Shown here one piece after another: positions 1-10,482 of a stretch of 64,000 bases of DNA (its first letter is position 1; each line of letters begins with the position of its first letter). Source of the stretch: Mycolicibacterium vulneris. GTDB taxonomy: Bacteria; Actinomycetota; Actinomycetes; Mycobacteriales; Mycobacteriaceae. The notes below the pieces were generated by a model, which was not told the DNA's origin, ran no database searches, and saw only the letters and a program-made list of their open reading frames with translations. The position numbers and the translations under genes were made by a program. The stretch covers positions 356,995 through 420,994 of the forward strand of contig NZ_NCXM01000001.1 in NCBI RefSeq assembly GCF_002104765.1. The letters are read 5' to 3'.

Positions 1-581
1 CGATTCCGCCCGACCCCGGCGGCGGGATCGAGTTCCACGTCCGCCTGGTGCCCGGCGGCCTGGTCAGCCCCGCGATCGTCAACGAAACCCGCCCCGGCGA
101 CCGGTGGCGGCTGTCCAGCCCGCACGGCGGCCTACGGGTCGACCGCGAGGGCGGCGACGTGCTGATGGTCGCCGGCAGCACCGGCCTGGCGCCGCTGAGG
201 GCGCTGATCATGGACCTGTCGCGGTTCGCGGTGAACCCGCGGATACATCTCTTCTTCGGCGCCCGCTACCGGTGCGAACTCTACGATCTGCCCACCCTGT
301 GGCAGGTCGCCTCCCACAATCCGTGGCTGTCGGTCTCGCCCGTCTCGGAATACAACAGCGACCCCTCTTGGGCCGCAGACTATCCCGACGTCACCCCACC
401 ACGCGGCCTGCACGTGCACCAGATTGGGCGGCTGCCCGACGTGGTGACCAAGTACGGCGGCTGGGGCGATCGGCAGATCCTGGTCTGCGGCGGGCCGGCG
501 ATGGTCAGCGCCACCAAGGCCGCCCTGATCGCCAAAGGGGCTCCGCCCGAACACATTCAGCATGACCCGCTATGGAGGTAG
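1..581 (+). CDS. FAD/NAD(P)H oxidoreductase, C-terminal part (5' end outside window)
   Basis: The reading frame is already open at the left edge, so only the last ~190 residues are seen. They form the FAD/NAD(P)-binding half of a ferredoxin-reductase or flavohaemoprotein-type enzyme: an end-of-FAD-domain segment with GDRWRLSSPHG, a nucleotide-binding loop GSTGLAPLRALI, and the C-terminal CGGPAMV motif that contacts the nicotinamide in this superfamily. From memory, the M. tuberculosis counterpart is the monooxygenase-like Rv0385, which carries a globin-like head; the head would lie upstream of this window. The stop is followed almost at once by the epimerase gene, whose ribosome site lies inside this gene's last codons, so the two are probably co-transcribed. 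The superfamily call is firm; the substrate is not known. Confidence 0.75.
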   Translation, partial: IPPDPGGGIEFHVRLVPGGLVSPAIVNETRPGDRWRLSSPHGGLRVDREGGDVLMVAGSTGLAPLRALIMDLSRFAVNPRIHLFFGARYRCELYDLPTLWQVASHNPWLSVSPVSEYNSDPSWAADYPDVTPPRGLHVHQIGRLPDVVTKYGGWGDRQILVCGGPAMVSATKAALIAKGAPPEHIQHDPLWR

Positions 582-583
582 CC

Positions 584-1486
584 ATGCACGTCGCCACCCT
601 GCACGATCCCTCGTCGCCGGTGGTCGCGCAGTTCGTCCCCGAGGCGGGGATGATCGGCACGTCGCTGCGCGACGCCGGTGTCGAGCTGCTGGGCCAGCGC
701 CGCGGCCTGGACGCCTACATCTCGGACGGCAAGACAATGGGCATCCCGATTCTGTATCCGTGGGCAAATCGATTGGGCGAGAACACCTATACCGCGCAGG
801 ACGTCACCGTGACCCTGACGCCGGGAAAAAACGGGGTGCGCGCCGACCCCAACGGGCTACCGATTCACGGCGTCCTGGCCGCCCACCCCGGGTGGCGGGT
901 GACGGCGGAGACCGCCAACGAGCTGACCGCCGAACTGGATTTCGGGGCCGATCCCCGATTGCTGGCCAGCTTCCCGTATCCACATGTGCTGACGGTGACG
1001 GCGGAGCTGGCCGACCGGACGCTGACGGTCCGGACCACGGTCACCGCGACCGGCGACCGGGCGGTGCCGCTGTGCTTCGGGTTCCATCCCTATCTGCAGC
1101 TGCCCGATGCGCCACGGGCCGACTGGGTCATCGAGACACCGCCGTTGCGGCATCTGGGCCTCGACGGCAAAGGCCTGCCGACGGGCGATTCCGAGCCGCA
1201 GCCGGCGCGCGAAGAGGCGTTGCGCGACAAGGCTTTCGACGACGCCTACGATCAGGTGGCCGAGGGGTCGGTGTTCGCGGTGTCCGGCGGCGGACGCCGC
1301 ATCGAGGTGCACTTCGAACACGGCTATCCGGCGGCGCAGATTTTCGCGCCGCCGGTCGAGGACCCCGCGAAGGCGATAGTGTGCTTCGAACCCATGACCG
1401 CACCCACCGACGCGCTGCGCCGGGGCGGCTACCGGTGCGCGCGGCCGGGCGAGCCGGCGGTCACGCAGTTCGCCATTCGGGTCTGA
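584..1486 (+). CDS. Aldose 1-epimerase (GalM-like)
   Basis: A 300-residue protein of the aldose epimerase/mutarotase family, which interconverts alpha and beta anomers of hexoses or hexose-phosphates in the cytoplasm. Visible family features are the early WANRLGENTY segment, the substrate-binding His in GLPIHGVLAAHPGW, the second His in CFGFHPYLQL and the closing CFEPMTAPTDAL stretch. I chose the ATG at 584 over the one at 572 because GGAGG sits at 574-578, six bases upstream; this ribosome site overlaps the stop of the preceding reductase, which indicates translational coupling. Its stop codon abuts the stop of hspR on the other strand with no base between them. The sugar specificity cannot be read from sequence. 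Confidence 0.85.
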   Translation: MHVATLHDPSSPVVAQFVPEAGMIGTSLRDAGVELLGQRRGLDAYISDGKTMGIPILYPWANRLGENTYTAQDVTVTLTPGKNGVRADPNGLPIHGVLAAHPGWRVTAETANELTAELDFGADPRLLASFPYPHVLTVTAELADRTLTVRTTVTATGDRAVPLCFGFHPYLQLPDAPRADWVIETPPLRHLGLDGKGLPTGDSEPQPAREEALRDKAFDDAYDQVAEGSVFAVSGGGRRIEVHFEHGYPAAQIFAPPVEDPAKAIVCFEPMTAPTDALRRGGYRCARPGEPAVTQFAIRV

Positions 1487-1870
1487 TCAGCGTCCACGGC
1501 GGGGCTGCCACACCACCAGCGCGGTGCTCTTGGGCACCACCGCCACGTCACGCCGCTGGCTGGGCCGGGTCTGCGCCAGCTCCTCGGTCAACTCCTTGAC
1601 CCGGGCCTGCAGCGCCTCGACCTGATTGGTCAGCTCGATGATGCGCTTGATGCCGGCGAGGTTGACCCCTTCGTCTTGCGAGAGCCGTTGCACCTCACGC
1701 AGCAGGTCGACGTCGTGCTCCGAATACCGCCTTCCCCCACCGGAAGTCCGGCTGGGGCTGACCAGGCCGAGGCGGTCGTAGGTGCGCAGCGTCTGGGCGT
1801 GCATGCCGGACAGCTCCGCGGCCACCGAGATCAAAAAGGTCCGGGCATCCTCTTTGCGGTTCTTGGCCAT
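1487..1870 (-). CDS. hspR: HspR, heat-shock repressor (MerR family)
   Basis: Repressor of the dnaK operon, 127 residues. The MerR-type helix-turn-helix is clear in the first half (VAAELSGMHAQTLRTYDRLG, then the GGGRRYS wing), followed by a helix with EGVNLAGIKRIIEL and a coiled segment; the tail VPKSTALVVW is typical of mycobacterial HspR. The start is the ATG at 1870, which shares bases with the dnaJ stop codon (ATG/TGA overlap), so hspR is the last gene of dnaK-grpE-dnaJ-hspR and is translationally coupled. By established knowledge HspR binds HAIR sites with DnaK as co-repressor; two such sites lie upstream of dnaK here, closing the feedback loop. Identity is very secure. Confidence 0.97.
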   Translation of the reverse strand: MAKNRKEDARTFLISVAAELSGMHAQTLRTYDRLGLVSPSRTSGGGRRYSEHDVDLLREVQRLSQDEGVNLAGIKRIIELTNQVEALQARVKELTEELAQTRPSQRRDVAVVPKSTALVVWQPRRGR

Positions 1871-3048
1871 CAGCGATTGCCCGCCCATCCCGCCCGGGGG
1901 TCGAAGCCGCTGGAACGCTCGGCGGCGGCGTACGCCTCCAGCGCCTCCTGGGCCGCGCCCTCCAAATTGGGTGGCACGGCGACCTTTACGGTCACCAGCA
2001 GGTCGCCGTTACCGCCACTGCGCTTGGGCACGCCACGTCCACGCACCCGCAGGATGCGGCCGTCGGCGGTGCCCTTGGGCACCCGAACGCCGACCTTGCC
2101 GTCCAGCGTGGGCACGGAAATGGTTGAGCCCAAAGCTAACTCGGTGAAGCTGACGGGAACGGTCACGGTGAGGTCGTCACCGTCGCGTCCGAACACCTTG
2201 TCCGGGCGCACATGCACCGTCACGTACAGGTCACCCGACGGCGCCCCGCGCAACCCCGCCTCGCCCTGGCCGGGCAACCGAATGCGCTGTCCGTCCTCGA
2301 CGCCCGGTGGGATCCGCACGTTGATGGTGCGGGTGCGGGTGGTGACGCCGGTGCCCTTGCACTCGTCGCAGGGGTGCTCGATGATCGAGCCGCTGCCCCG
2401 GCAGTCGGTGCACGGCTCGGAGAAGCCGAACGCGCCCTGGTTGCGGTTGATCACGCCGGAGCCGTTACAGGTGGGACACACCTTCGGGCTGGTGCCCGGC
2501 CGCGCGCCACTGCCATGGCAGTTGGTGCACGGCGCCGGGCTGGTCAGCCGCAGCGGCATCGCCACACCCTTGGCGGCCTCGACGAAATCCAGCTGGGTTT
2601 CGGTCTCGAGGTCGTTGCCGCGGCGCGGCCGGCTGGGCCGGGCGCCCGAACCGCGCCCGAACAAGCCGCCGAACAGGTCACCGATGTTGGTGCCGCCGCT
2701 TCGGCCGGCGGCATCGAACAAATCGTTGAGGTTAAACTCAGCGCCGTCACCGCCGACGTTGAAGCCCCCGAACCCGCCGCTGTCGAACCGGCGCCCGCCA
2801 AAACCACCGCCGGCGAACAGCCTTCGGGTTTCGTCGTATTCCTTGCGCTTGGCCGGATCCGACAAGACGTTGTGCGCCTCGGAGACCGCTTTGAAACGCT
2901 CGCCGGCGGCGGGGTTGTCGGGGTTGGCGTCCGGGTGCAGATCGCGCGCCAACTTGCGGTAGGCGCGTTTGATCTCTTCGGGACTGGCGTCAGAGGAGAC
3001 GCCCAGCTCCTTATAGAAGTCCTTTTCGACCCATTCGCGCTGGGCCAT
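1870..3048 (-). CDS. dnaJ: DnaJ1, Hsp40 co-chaperone
   Basis: Class A J-protein of 392 residues that delivers clients to DnaK and stimulates its ATPase. The J-domain lies at about residues 8-75, with the HPD tripeptide in [12 protein letters not shown] Gly/Phe-rich linker follows, with [16 protein letters not shown] near 80-95. A zinc domain then carries four Cys-x-x-Cys motifs: [24 protein letters not shown] and CDECKGTG. The C-terminal beta-sandwich domains finish the protein. It is separated from grpE by 61 bases and overlaps the hspR start, so it belongs to the HspR-controlled operon. All elements of a functional class A protein are present. Confidence 0.97.
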   Translation of the reverse strand: MAQREWVEKDFYKELGVSSDASPEEIKRAYRKLARDLHPDANPDNPAAGERFKAVSEAHNVLSDPAKRKEYDETRRLFAGGGFGGRRFDSGGFGGFNVGGDGAEFNLNDLFDAAGRSGGTNIGDLFGGLFGRGSGARPSRPRRGNDLETETQLDFVEAAKGVAMPLRLTSPAPCTNCHGSGARPGTSPKVCPTCNGSGVINRNQGAFGFSEPCTDCRGSGSIIEHPCDECKGTGVTTRTRTINVRIPPGVEDGQRIRLPGQGEAGLRGAPSGDLYVTVHVRPDKVFGRDGDDLTVTVPVSFTELALGSTISVPTLDGKVGVRVPKGTADGRILRVRGRGVPKRSGGNGDLLVTVKVAVPPNLEGAAQEALEAYAAAERSSGFDPRAGWAGNR

Positions 3049-3109
3049 GTCGCGTCACCCCCTCACCACTTCCTTTCTGGTCTCTGGTCCAATGTGCTGA
3101 TTGTGTGGC

Positions 3110-3759
3110 CTAGTCAGCGGATGTGCCGGGTTTATCGTCCGATTCGGCCGGCTCGGCTTCCCCAGCCGCCGCGGCGGACTCACCGGTAGCGGCCGCCGCG
3201 TCGCCGTCGCCGTCAACCGTGTCGACGACGCCGACCAAGGCGTGGCGCAGCACCTGTTCACCCAGTTTGTACCCCTGCCGCATGACGGTGCCGATCACCG
3301 GTCGGGAGCCATCGCCCTCGTGCTGAACGGCTTCGTGCAGCACCGGGTCGAAGTCCTCGCCTTCCTCACCGAACGCCGTCAGGCCGAGGCCGGTCAGCGC
3401 AGTCTCCAGCTTGTCGGCCACCGATTTCAGCGGTCCGGATTCCAGATCACCGTGCTTGCGTGCCCGGTCGAGATCGTCGAGCACGCCCAGCAATTGGTTG
3501 ACGACGGCCGCCTTTGCGCGGTCCGCCGCGGCCTGCTGGTCGCGCAGCGCCCGCTTGCGGTAGTTGGCGAAGTCGGCCTGCACCCGTTGCAGATCGGCGG
3601 TGAGCTCGGCAACTTTGCCCTCGGGTTGGGCCGCCGTCTCGCCGGCCGGCGCCCCTCCCGGCGTATCGCCGGGAGGGGGAACCTGCCGTACTTCACCGGT
3701 CTCAGGATCGATTCGCCGCTTGTCGGTGACCGTCACCTGTTCCTGTGGGTTGCTTTCCG

Positions 3760-3763
<4 letters not shown>
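3110..3763 (-). CDS. grpE: GrpE nucleotide exchange factor
   Basis: Nucleotide exchange factor for DnaK, 217 residues. It has an acidic, low-complexity N-terminus with a Pro/Gly-rich stretch, then the long coiled-coil helix typical of GrpE ([19 protein letters not shown]) and the beta-domain signature with [10 protein letters not shown] and [18 protein letters not shown]. The C-terminal tail is Ala/Glu-rich and likely disordered, as in other actinobacterial GrpE proteins. The ATG overlaps the dnaK stop codon by four bases, which couples its translation to dnaK. It is the second gene of the heat-shock operon. Confidence 0.97.
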
Positions 3764-5622
<1,859 letters not shown>

Positions 5623-5665
5623 AGTGATTCCTCCTGAATGTGTAGAGCTTGTTTGGTGCCACTAT

Positions 5666-5686
5666 GCTGAGTGAACCAGGCTCAAG
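5666..5686. promoter_or_regulatory. HAIR operator, proximal HspR site
   Basis: Inverted repeat GCTGAGT-N7-GCTCAAG, close to the known HAIR consensus CTTGAGT-N7-ACTCAAG bound by HspR. It lies 44 bases upstream of the dnaK start. Four to five bases of each arm pair perfectly around the seven-base spacer. It is the weaker match of the two sites. Confidence 0.8.
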
Positions 5687-5719
5687 CCTGCCCTGGGGAC
5701 GGTGGGCTGTCAACCCAGT

Positions 5720-5740
5720 ATTGAGTGTGGTTCGCTCAAC
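5720..5740. promoter_or_regulatory. HAIR operator, distal HspR site
   Basis: Inverted repeat ATTGAGT-N7-GCTCAAC. The arms TTGAG and CTCAA pair perfectly and the spacer is exactly seven bases, as in the HAIR consensus. The centre is 54 bases from that of the proximal site, about five helical turns, so the two bound HspR dimers would sit on roughly the same face. The remainder of the interval up to 5971 shows no gene; it must hold the promoters of dnaK and of the rightward lipoprotein gene. Confidence 0.85.
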
Positions 5741-5971
5741 TTGTCGATCATGTTAACGGCGGTTGACCCCGCCGTGTTCCCGGGGTGGCTAATATTCGGG
5801 ACCGCAACGCCGAAAACCTGTTGGGGCTATAGCGCTCTGGTCCGACGGGTCGGTCACGCGGTGATAAACCTGGGCCATCGGCTCGGTATCGATAGCCGCG
5901 CCAGGGCAGCGGCTTTCGCCTCTCGGTGCGTAACCTGAGTGCCGCTATTCGAATCGTCTGGGGAGCGGCGG

Positions 5972-6559
5972 GTGCGGTTTTCGGAGAATGCGCGGCGAAG
6001 CCTGGCCGGTGGTTCGCTGCTGCTCGTCGCCCTGGTGGGCGGTTCGGAGCTGGTGTCGGGCTGCAGCTCGATCATCGGGGGCCGACCGGTGGCCTCGCCC
6101 GGAGCGGGACCCACCGAGCCGTCTTTCCCCACCCCCAGATCCACACCGCCGTCGGCCACCGCGGCGCCGGCCCCGGGCCCGTCCGCCGCGCCGAGCAACC
6201 CGACCAACCCGGCGGGCGCCATCCCGCTGCCGCCCGACCAGAACGGCTACGTCTTCATCGAGACCAAATCTGGCGTGACGCGCTGCCAGATCAACAAGGA
6301 CACCGTCGGCTGCGAGGCGCCGTTCACCAACTCGCCGCTGCAGGACGGTGAGCACGCCAACGGCGTCAGCATCAACACCGGCGGCAAGGTGCAGTGGGTG
6401 CTGGGCAACCTGGGGGCCATCCCGACCGTCACCATCGACTACAAGACCTACGCGGCGCAGGGCTGGACGATCATCGCCAACGCCGACGGCACCCGTTTCA
6501 CCAACGACCAGACCAAGCACGGCATGTTCGTCAGCGTCGAGAAGGTCAACACGTTCTAG
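5972..6559 (+). CDS. Probable lipoprotein (LpqJ-like)
   Basis: A 195-residue exported protein. The N-terminus has Arg residues, a hydrophobic run (LAGGSLLLVALVGG) and a lipobox LVSGC, so it should be cleaved before Cys and lipid-anchored. A Pro/Ser/Ala-rich linker follows (about 40-80), then a compact domain with two Cys residues in TRCQINKDTVGC that may form a disulphide, and a C-terminal half with GWTIIANADGTRFTN. I prefer the GTG at 5972, with GGGGAG six bases upstream, over an earlier GTG at 5939. From memory it resembles mycobacterial LpqJ, which also lies near dnaK in M. tuberculosis, but this was not aligned. Its stop overlaps the stop of the convergent DUF488 gene. Function unknown. 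Confidence 0.75.
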   Translation: MRFSENARRSLAGGSLLLVALVGGSELVSGCSSIIGGRPVASPGAGPTEPSFPTPRSTPPSATAAPAPGPSAAPSNPTNPAGAIPLPPDQNGYVFIETKSGVTRCQINKDTVGCEAPFTNSPLQDGEHANGVSINTGGKVQWVLGNLGAIPTVTIDYKTYAAQGWTIIANADGTRFTNDQTKHGMFVSVEKVNTF

Positions 6560-7101
6560 GGGCCTGAAACGCAGCCGTCCCAGACCAGGTGGCCGTCGGG
6601 GCGGCGGCGGGCACCCTCCGCTGGGCGGTGCGCACTGAGCCGGCCGTCCGGCATGAGGTGCCGCACGGGCACCCCGCGCCCGAGCACCGACACGTCGGCG
6701 ATCAGCCGCCGGTGGCAGCGCCACCAGACGCTCTCGCTGCACATCACCGCCGTGGTGCACCGGCCGGCGTCGGCCAGGACCTCGTCCAGCGCCGCGTCGA
6801 ACTCCGGCGTCCGGGTGCATGCCGCGTACGCCCGGAACGCGGCCACCGTCCACCAGCTGTCCGGCTCCGGTTCACCGGCCGCGATATGCCGCCGCCCGCC
6901 GAGGCGGGGCTCCCACCGATAGTCGATGCCGGATTGCGGCAGCCAGGATTCCAGGGGCTCTCGCCGCACGTCCGGATTGGTCCGACTGGCCGGGTATCGC
7001 CGCACATCCACCACCAGCGCAACTCCCGCTCCGGCAAGCAACTCCGTTAGCCGCTCCCGGTCGGCCGGACCGTGGCCCACGGTCAGCAACACCCGCTCCA
7101 T
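6556..7101 (-). CDS. DUF488 family protein
   Basis: A 181-residue cytoplasmic protein of the DUF488 family. Family signatures visible are the N-terminal LTVGHGPADRERLTELL, the VVDVRRYPASRTNPDV segment, the WLPQSGIDYRWEPRLGGRR block and the central ARCTTAVMCSE-like stretch (GRCTTAVMCSESVWWRCHR), whose Cys and His residues are a recurring feature of the family. No biochemical role is established for DUF488 proteins; nucleotide or metal binding has been suggested. It is a single gene, convergent with the lipoprotein and divergent from the three-gene set to its right. The start ATG at 7101 gives a full-length protein. Confidence 0.8.
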   Translation of the reverse strand: MERVLLTVGHGPADRERLTELLAGAGVALVVDVRRYPASRTNPDVRREPLESWLPQSGIDYRWEPRLGGRRHIAAGEPEPDSWWTVAAFRAYAACTRTPEFDAALDEVLADAGRCTTAVMCSESVWWRCHRRLIADVSVLGRGVPVRHLMPDGRLSAHRPAEGARRRPDGHLVWDGCVSGP

Positions 7102-7255
7102 AGGGACAGCCTGCCCGCGATCGGCGATGGTGCCGACTCGAGAGCGCGAGGTGAATTGATTACCAGGCCCGCATTAGTAATCTGACCCATGAGCTCGGGA
7201 GGGGTGGCAATGCGAACCGGGTTGACCAGCAGTCGGGCGAGTAGCTGACGATTCC

Positions 7256-8437
7256 ATGCAACTGCGATACCTCAGCGTCCCGGCTCTGGTCGGCGTGGCC
7301 GGCGGCAACCCCTGGGCGATCAATGCGAGCCTGCAGGCGGGCAGCCCGGTGCAGATTTCCAACCTGGCCGAGGCGTTTCGGCGTGCCGGCCGATGCACGA
7401 AGGAGGCCAACGACGCGTTCGAGCAGGCCCGCACCCGCTTCGATGCCGCCTGGAACCACCAGAATGGCGATCATCCGATCACCGGCTCCGACGAAGTGCA
7501 GCAGGTGACGAAAGCCCTTGGGGCGCAGTCGCTCCAGATACCCAAGATCGGTGCGGACCTGGAGAACATCGCCGCGACGTTGGCCGAGGCGCAGCACGCC
7601 GCGGCCGGGCAGATCGCGTCGCTGGAAGCAAAGCTGCAGAACCTCGACGCTCTGATCGGCGAAGCCGACGCGATGGAAGACGACGGCGACCTTAGCCGGG
7701 CCGACTTCGATGCGCTGGAAGCGTTCATCGCCGAATGTGAAGACGACGCCGTTGCTGAAACCAAAGCCGCCCTGACCCAGCTGCAAGCGACCCGCGACGG
7801 CTACGCCAAGTCGTTTCAGGACGCGATGGGCACCCTGCACGCAGACGGATACGACTCCGTCGGTCCCCAGGCGAGACCCGGCCCGGCAGCGGGCGAGCCG
7901 CCCGGCGGCGGGGGTCCCAAGTTGAACCCGACGCCGGGGGATGTGGCGATCGCGGGTGCGGGCGCGGTGGCCGGAGGTACCGCTGACGGTGTGCGTCAGG
8001 CGGCGACCAACTTGATTGCCGAGTCCCCCGGCACGGGTCCCGGAAAGGCCGATCCGGGCTTATTGAGGTGGCTGGAGGATCCAAAGATCGGTGGAGTCGA
8101 GATCACGGGATTCTCCCGTATCGGCGGGGTGGTTGCCGCGGCCAGCGCGGTGCCCGCCGTCATGTCCGACGTTCATGACGGCAACTCGGTGCCGGAGGCC
8201 GTCACCCGGGAGGGTGTGGGTGTCGCCGCCGGGCTATGGGCGGGTGCGGAGATTGGTGCAGCGGTTGGATCGGTCGTTCCCGGGGCGGGGACCGCGGTCG
8301 GCCTGGTGGTCGGCGCCGGTGCTGGAGCGGTCGCCAGCTACCTGGCATCGAAGGGCGTCGAAGCAGCCTGGCACCCGGTCGCGGATGCGGTCGATAGTGC
8401 GGTGCATGGCGTGGAATCGGTCTTCGGTTTCGGGTAA
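7256..8437 (+). CDS. WXG-like helical protein with Gly-zipper C-terminus, putative secreted effector
   Basis: A 393-residue protein in two parts. Residues 1-190 are helical and heptad-like, with ISNLAEAFRRAGRCTKEAND and FEQARTRFDAAWNHQNG, a pattern that from memory is shared by several mycobacterial proteins thought to use type VII secretion; a further long coiled region rich in Ala, Glu and Leu follows. Residues ~205-225 are a Gly/Pro linker. The C-terminal part has repeated Gly/Ala/Val segments (GAEIGAAVGSVVPGAGTAVG, VVGAGAGAVASYLASKGV) typical of membrane-active glycine zippers. No enzymatic toxin domain is visible. It is the first gene of a tight three-gene set: the next starts 12 bases downstream. 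No obvious ribosome site precedes the ATG at 7256. Function is inferred only. Confidence 0.6.
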   Translation: MQLRYLSVPALVGVAGGNPWAINASLQAGSPVQISNLAEAFRRAGRCTKEANDAFEQARTRFDAAWNHQNGDHPITGSDEVQQVTKALGAQSLQIPKIGADLENIAATLAEAQHAAAGQIASLEAKLQNLDALIGEADAMEDDGDLSRADFDALEAFIAECEDDAVAETKAALTQLQATRDGYAKSFQDAMGTLHADGYDSVGPQARPGPAAGEPPGGGGPKLNPTPGDVAIAGAGAVAGGTADGVRQAATNLIAESPGTGPGKADPGLLRWLEDPKIGGVEITGFSRIGGVVAAASAVPAVMSDVHDGNSVPEAVTREGVGVAAGLWAGAEIGAAVGSVVPGAGTAVGLVVGAGAGAVASYLASKGVEAAWHPVADAVDSAVHGVESVFGFG

Positions 8438-8449
8438 GGGGCACATTCG

Positions 8450-9010
8450 ATGCGATTCGATGAGTTTGTGCAGGAGTGCGGCGTCACGGTGTCCCCGGTC
8501 GACCGGTTTGCCGGGTTTGTGGTGGATGTGGGGGTACCGCCGGGCTGGGCACCCTTCGACTCGGCGGTCGGAGCCCGTGTGTGGATCTGTCGCAGCGATC
8601 CGTGCATCGACGTGTTCTGTGCCAGCGCGGTGTTGACGATGCATCGCGTCGAGGCCGCTTTGGACCCCGCCGAAGCGTTCGCGATGCTGGTTGAGCAGCA
8701 GTTACAGACGGCGCCGGGCTGCAGTGAACTGCGCCGTGAACTAACCGCGTCCACCGAGGGTGCCGGGATCGCCGGGTTACTCGCGATGCAGATCGCGCAC
8801 GAACTCGGCACCGTCGACAGCGCGTCACGATCGAGGATCATCACGGCTGAACAGGAGACGCTGATTACGCAATTGACGGTGACCGCGCTGCACGATTCGC
8901 CGGTGGACAGGACACAGATCTGGCTGAAGGTCCGACCGGGTCCGGCGGCCGTCGCTGCGCCCGCCGGCCGGCACCGCGCCCCGGTAACCGCAAAGCGGGG
9001 CGGTCACTGA
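8450..9010 (+). CDS. LpqN/LpqT-like protein without signal peptide
   Basis: A 186-residue soluble protein. The core VVDVGVPPGWAPFDSAVGAR followed by SAVLTMHRVEAALDPAEAF resembles the LpqN/LpqT family, in which a short VPxGW motif is followed by a strand with VL-xHRL; the match is by eye. Unlike LpqN and LpqT it has no signal sequence or lipobox, so it should be cytoplasmic. It starts 12 bases after the WXG-like gene and its stop overlaps the ATG of the next gene (TGATG), so all three are translated together. A cytoplasmic partner, chaperone or immunity role for the neighbouring effector-like protein is a plausible inference. The C-terminal 25 residues are basic and probably disordered. Confidence 0.55.
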   Translation: MRFDEFVQECGVTVSPVDRFAGFVVDVGVPPGWAPFDSAVGARVWICRSDPCIDVFCASAVLTMHRVEAALDPAEAFAMLVEQQLQTAPGCSELRRELTASTEGAGIAGLLAMQIAHELGTVDSASRSRIITAEQETLITQLTVTALHDSPVDRTQIWLKVRPGPAAVAAPAGRHRAPVTAKRGGH

Positions 9011-9744
9011 TGGCCGGTGGCGGGGCGAAAGGCGGTTGGGGACGGGCGCTGCGCTACTCCTTCGGAGGTTTCCTGTGCCTGGTGGCGGGCTTCAACGTGT
9101 TGGTCGGATCGACCTGGTATCTGCCTCTCGGCGTCGCCGTGACCGGCGGCATCATCCTGCTCGGGGGGCAGCGCCGGATTTTTCGTCCCGGGGTCAGCCG
9201 GATCGGTGACGAGATCGTCTGCCGCTACATCCCTTGGTACGAGGGCAACGCGTACATCGTGCTTGTGCTGGTCCCACTGCTGGGCGTCGCCTCTCTTGCG
9301 GCGGGGTATGCGCCCGGCAATCCGGCGTGGCTTCGTTTCACCGGCATCCTCATCTTGGCCGTGACTCCGCTGACCGGGTACGGCATCGTTCGCATGTGGC
9401 GGCGCTGCCTTCTCTGCATCACCCGGACCGCGTTAACCGTGCGGTTGGCCGAGCGGAAGAGCGAGTTGACCGAAATTCGGCGTGAGCTCGTCGAGTCGAT
9501 CGAGCCCAAGCTCATCTCGCAGCCACGGGGTGGTCGCGCGCCGCAGGTCGCAATTGCCTACCGCCCCATAGATGCCGGCGGTGACACCGCCAAGACCGTG
9601 ATGCTCGGGCTGCGACTGAGCGTTCCGCCGGTCAACCTCCTCAACGCACTCATCGCCTGGCGAGACGGCGCCCGCGCCGACCCGAGCGAGCTGCTGGATC
9701 GGATCGAAGGGATTCTTCGAGGAAGTCCAACGGCGGGCGTATAA
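9010..9744 (+). CDS. Membrane protein of the WXG/LpqN-like operon
   Basis: A 244-residue membrane protein overlapping the preceding stop codon. Four hydrophobic segments are visible in two hairpins: about 17-35 and 38-54, then about 77-97 and 108-127. A cytoplasmic C-terminal half follows, with charged stretches such as LAERKSELTEIRRELVESIE. The last 60 residues contain an ordered VMLGLRLSVPPVNLLNALIAW segment. I do not recognise a named family. Being the third gene of a coupled set with a helical secreted-like protein and an LpqN-like protein, it may anchor, export or neutralise the first product. This is inference from context only. Confidence 0.6.
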   Translation: MAGGGAKGGWGRALRYSFGGFLCLVAGFNVLVGSTWYLPLGVAVTGGIILLGGQRRIFRPGVSRIGDEIVCRYIPWYEGNAYIVLVLVPLLGVASLAAGYAPGNPAWLRFTGILILAVTPLTGYGIVRMWRRCLLCITRTALTVRLAERKSELTEIRRELVESIEPKLISQPRGGRAPQVAIAYRPIDAGGDTAKTVMLGLRLSVPPVNLLNALIAWRDGARADPSELLDRIEGILRGSPTAGV

Positions 9745-9753
9745 CCGGTCCGA

Positions 9754-10404
9754 TCAGAGCTTGGAGCCCAGCCCCGCGATCAGATTGATCGTCACCGCCA
9801 GGACCACCGCCCCCAGCAGGTAGGACACCAGCGCGTGGCGCAAGACCGTCGCCCTGATCGACGCCAAGCCGATCTCGGTGTCCGACACCTGATACGTCAT
9901 ACCGACCGTGAAGGCGAGGTAGGCGAAATCCCGGAAGCGGGGCGGCTCGGGGTCGTGAAAGTCGATGCCGCCCGGGTCATCCGAGTAGTAGAGCCGCGCG
10001 TAGTGCACCGAGTACAGCGTGTGCACGGCCACCCAGGACGCGGCAACAATCAGGACGCCGACGACGGCGGCCGCCAACGCCTCATGGCCCGAGCGTGAAC
10101 CCGCAGCCACCACGTAGCCGACGCCGCCCAGGCTCGCCACGCTCGCCGACAGGATGACCGCGTCGGCGACCCACCGGGTCGGATCCTCCCGCGTTGCCCA
10201 TCGACACGTCTGCTCGGCGTCCATGCCGAGCAGGTTGAGGTGCGTCCACGCCGCATACATTCCGGCGGTGGCGATCCAGCCGGCAAGCGCATAACGCCAA
10301 TCGACCGTGTTGCCCACCACGACAGCGACGGCGACTCCGAGGGCCACGCAGACCGATATCCGGACAGCGGCCGTGTCCCGCAACAGCTTCACCAGGGAAT
10401 CCAC
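9754..10404 (-). CDS. DUF1345 family membrane protein
   Basis: A 216-residue integral membrane protein with about five hydrophobic helices. The DUF1345 pattern is seen: a first pair of helices ([37 protein letters not shown]), a loop with [21 protein letters not shown], a central helix pair, and the conserved [20 protein letters not shown] loop that precedes [19 protein letters not shown] and a final helix. The predicted start is the GTG at 10404. The family is widespread in actinobacteria and proteobacteria and has no known activity. It stands alone, convergent with the three-gene set (nine bases between stops) and divergent from the next gene. Confidence 0.85.
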   Translation of the reverse strand: MDSLVKLLRDTAAVRISVCVALGVAVAVVVGNTVDWRYALAGWIATAGMYAAWTHLNLLGMDAEQTCRWATREDPTRWVADAVILSASVASLGGVGYVVAAGSRSGHEALAAAVVGVLIVAASWVAVHTLYSVHYARLYYSDDPGGIDFHDPEPPRFRDFAYLAFTVGMTYQVSDTEIGLASIRATVLRHALVSYLLGAVVLAVTINLIAGLGSKL

Positions 10405-10482
10405 GACCTCGACCTAACCACCAACGCGTCGCGCAGGCTTGGCATCAGGAGATTGGCAGGTGCGATCAGTACCATCGGTCCC

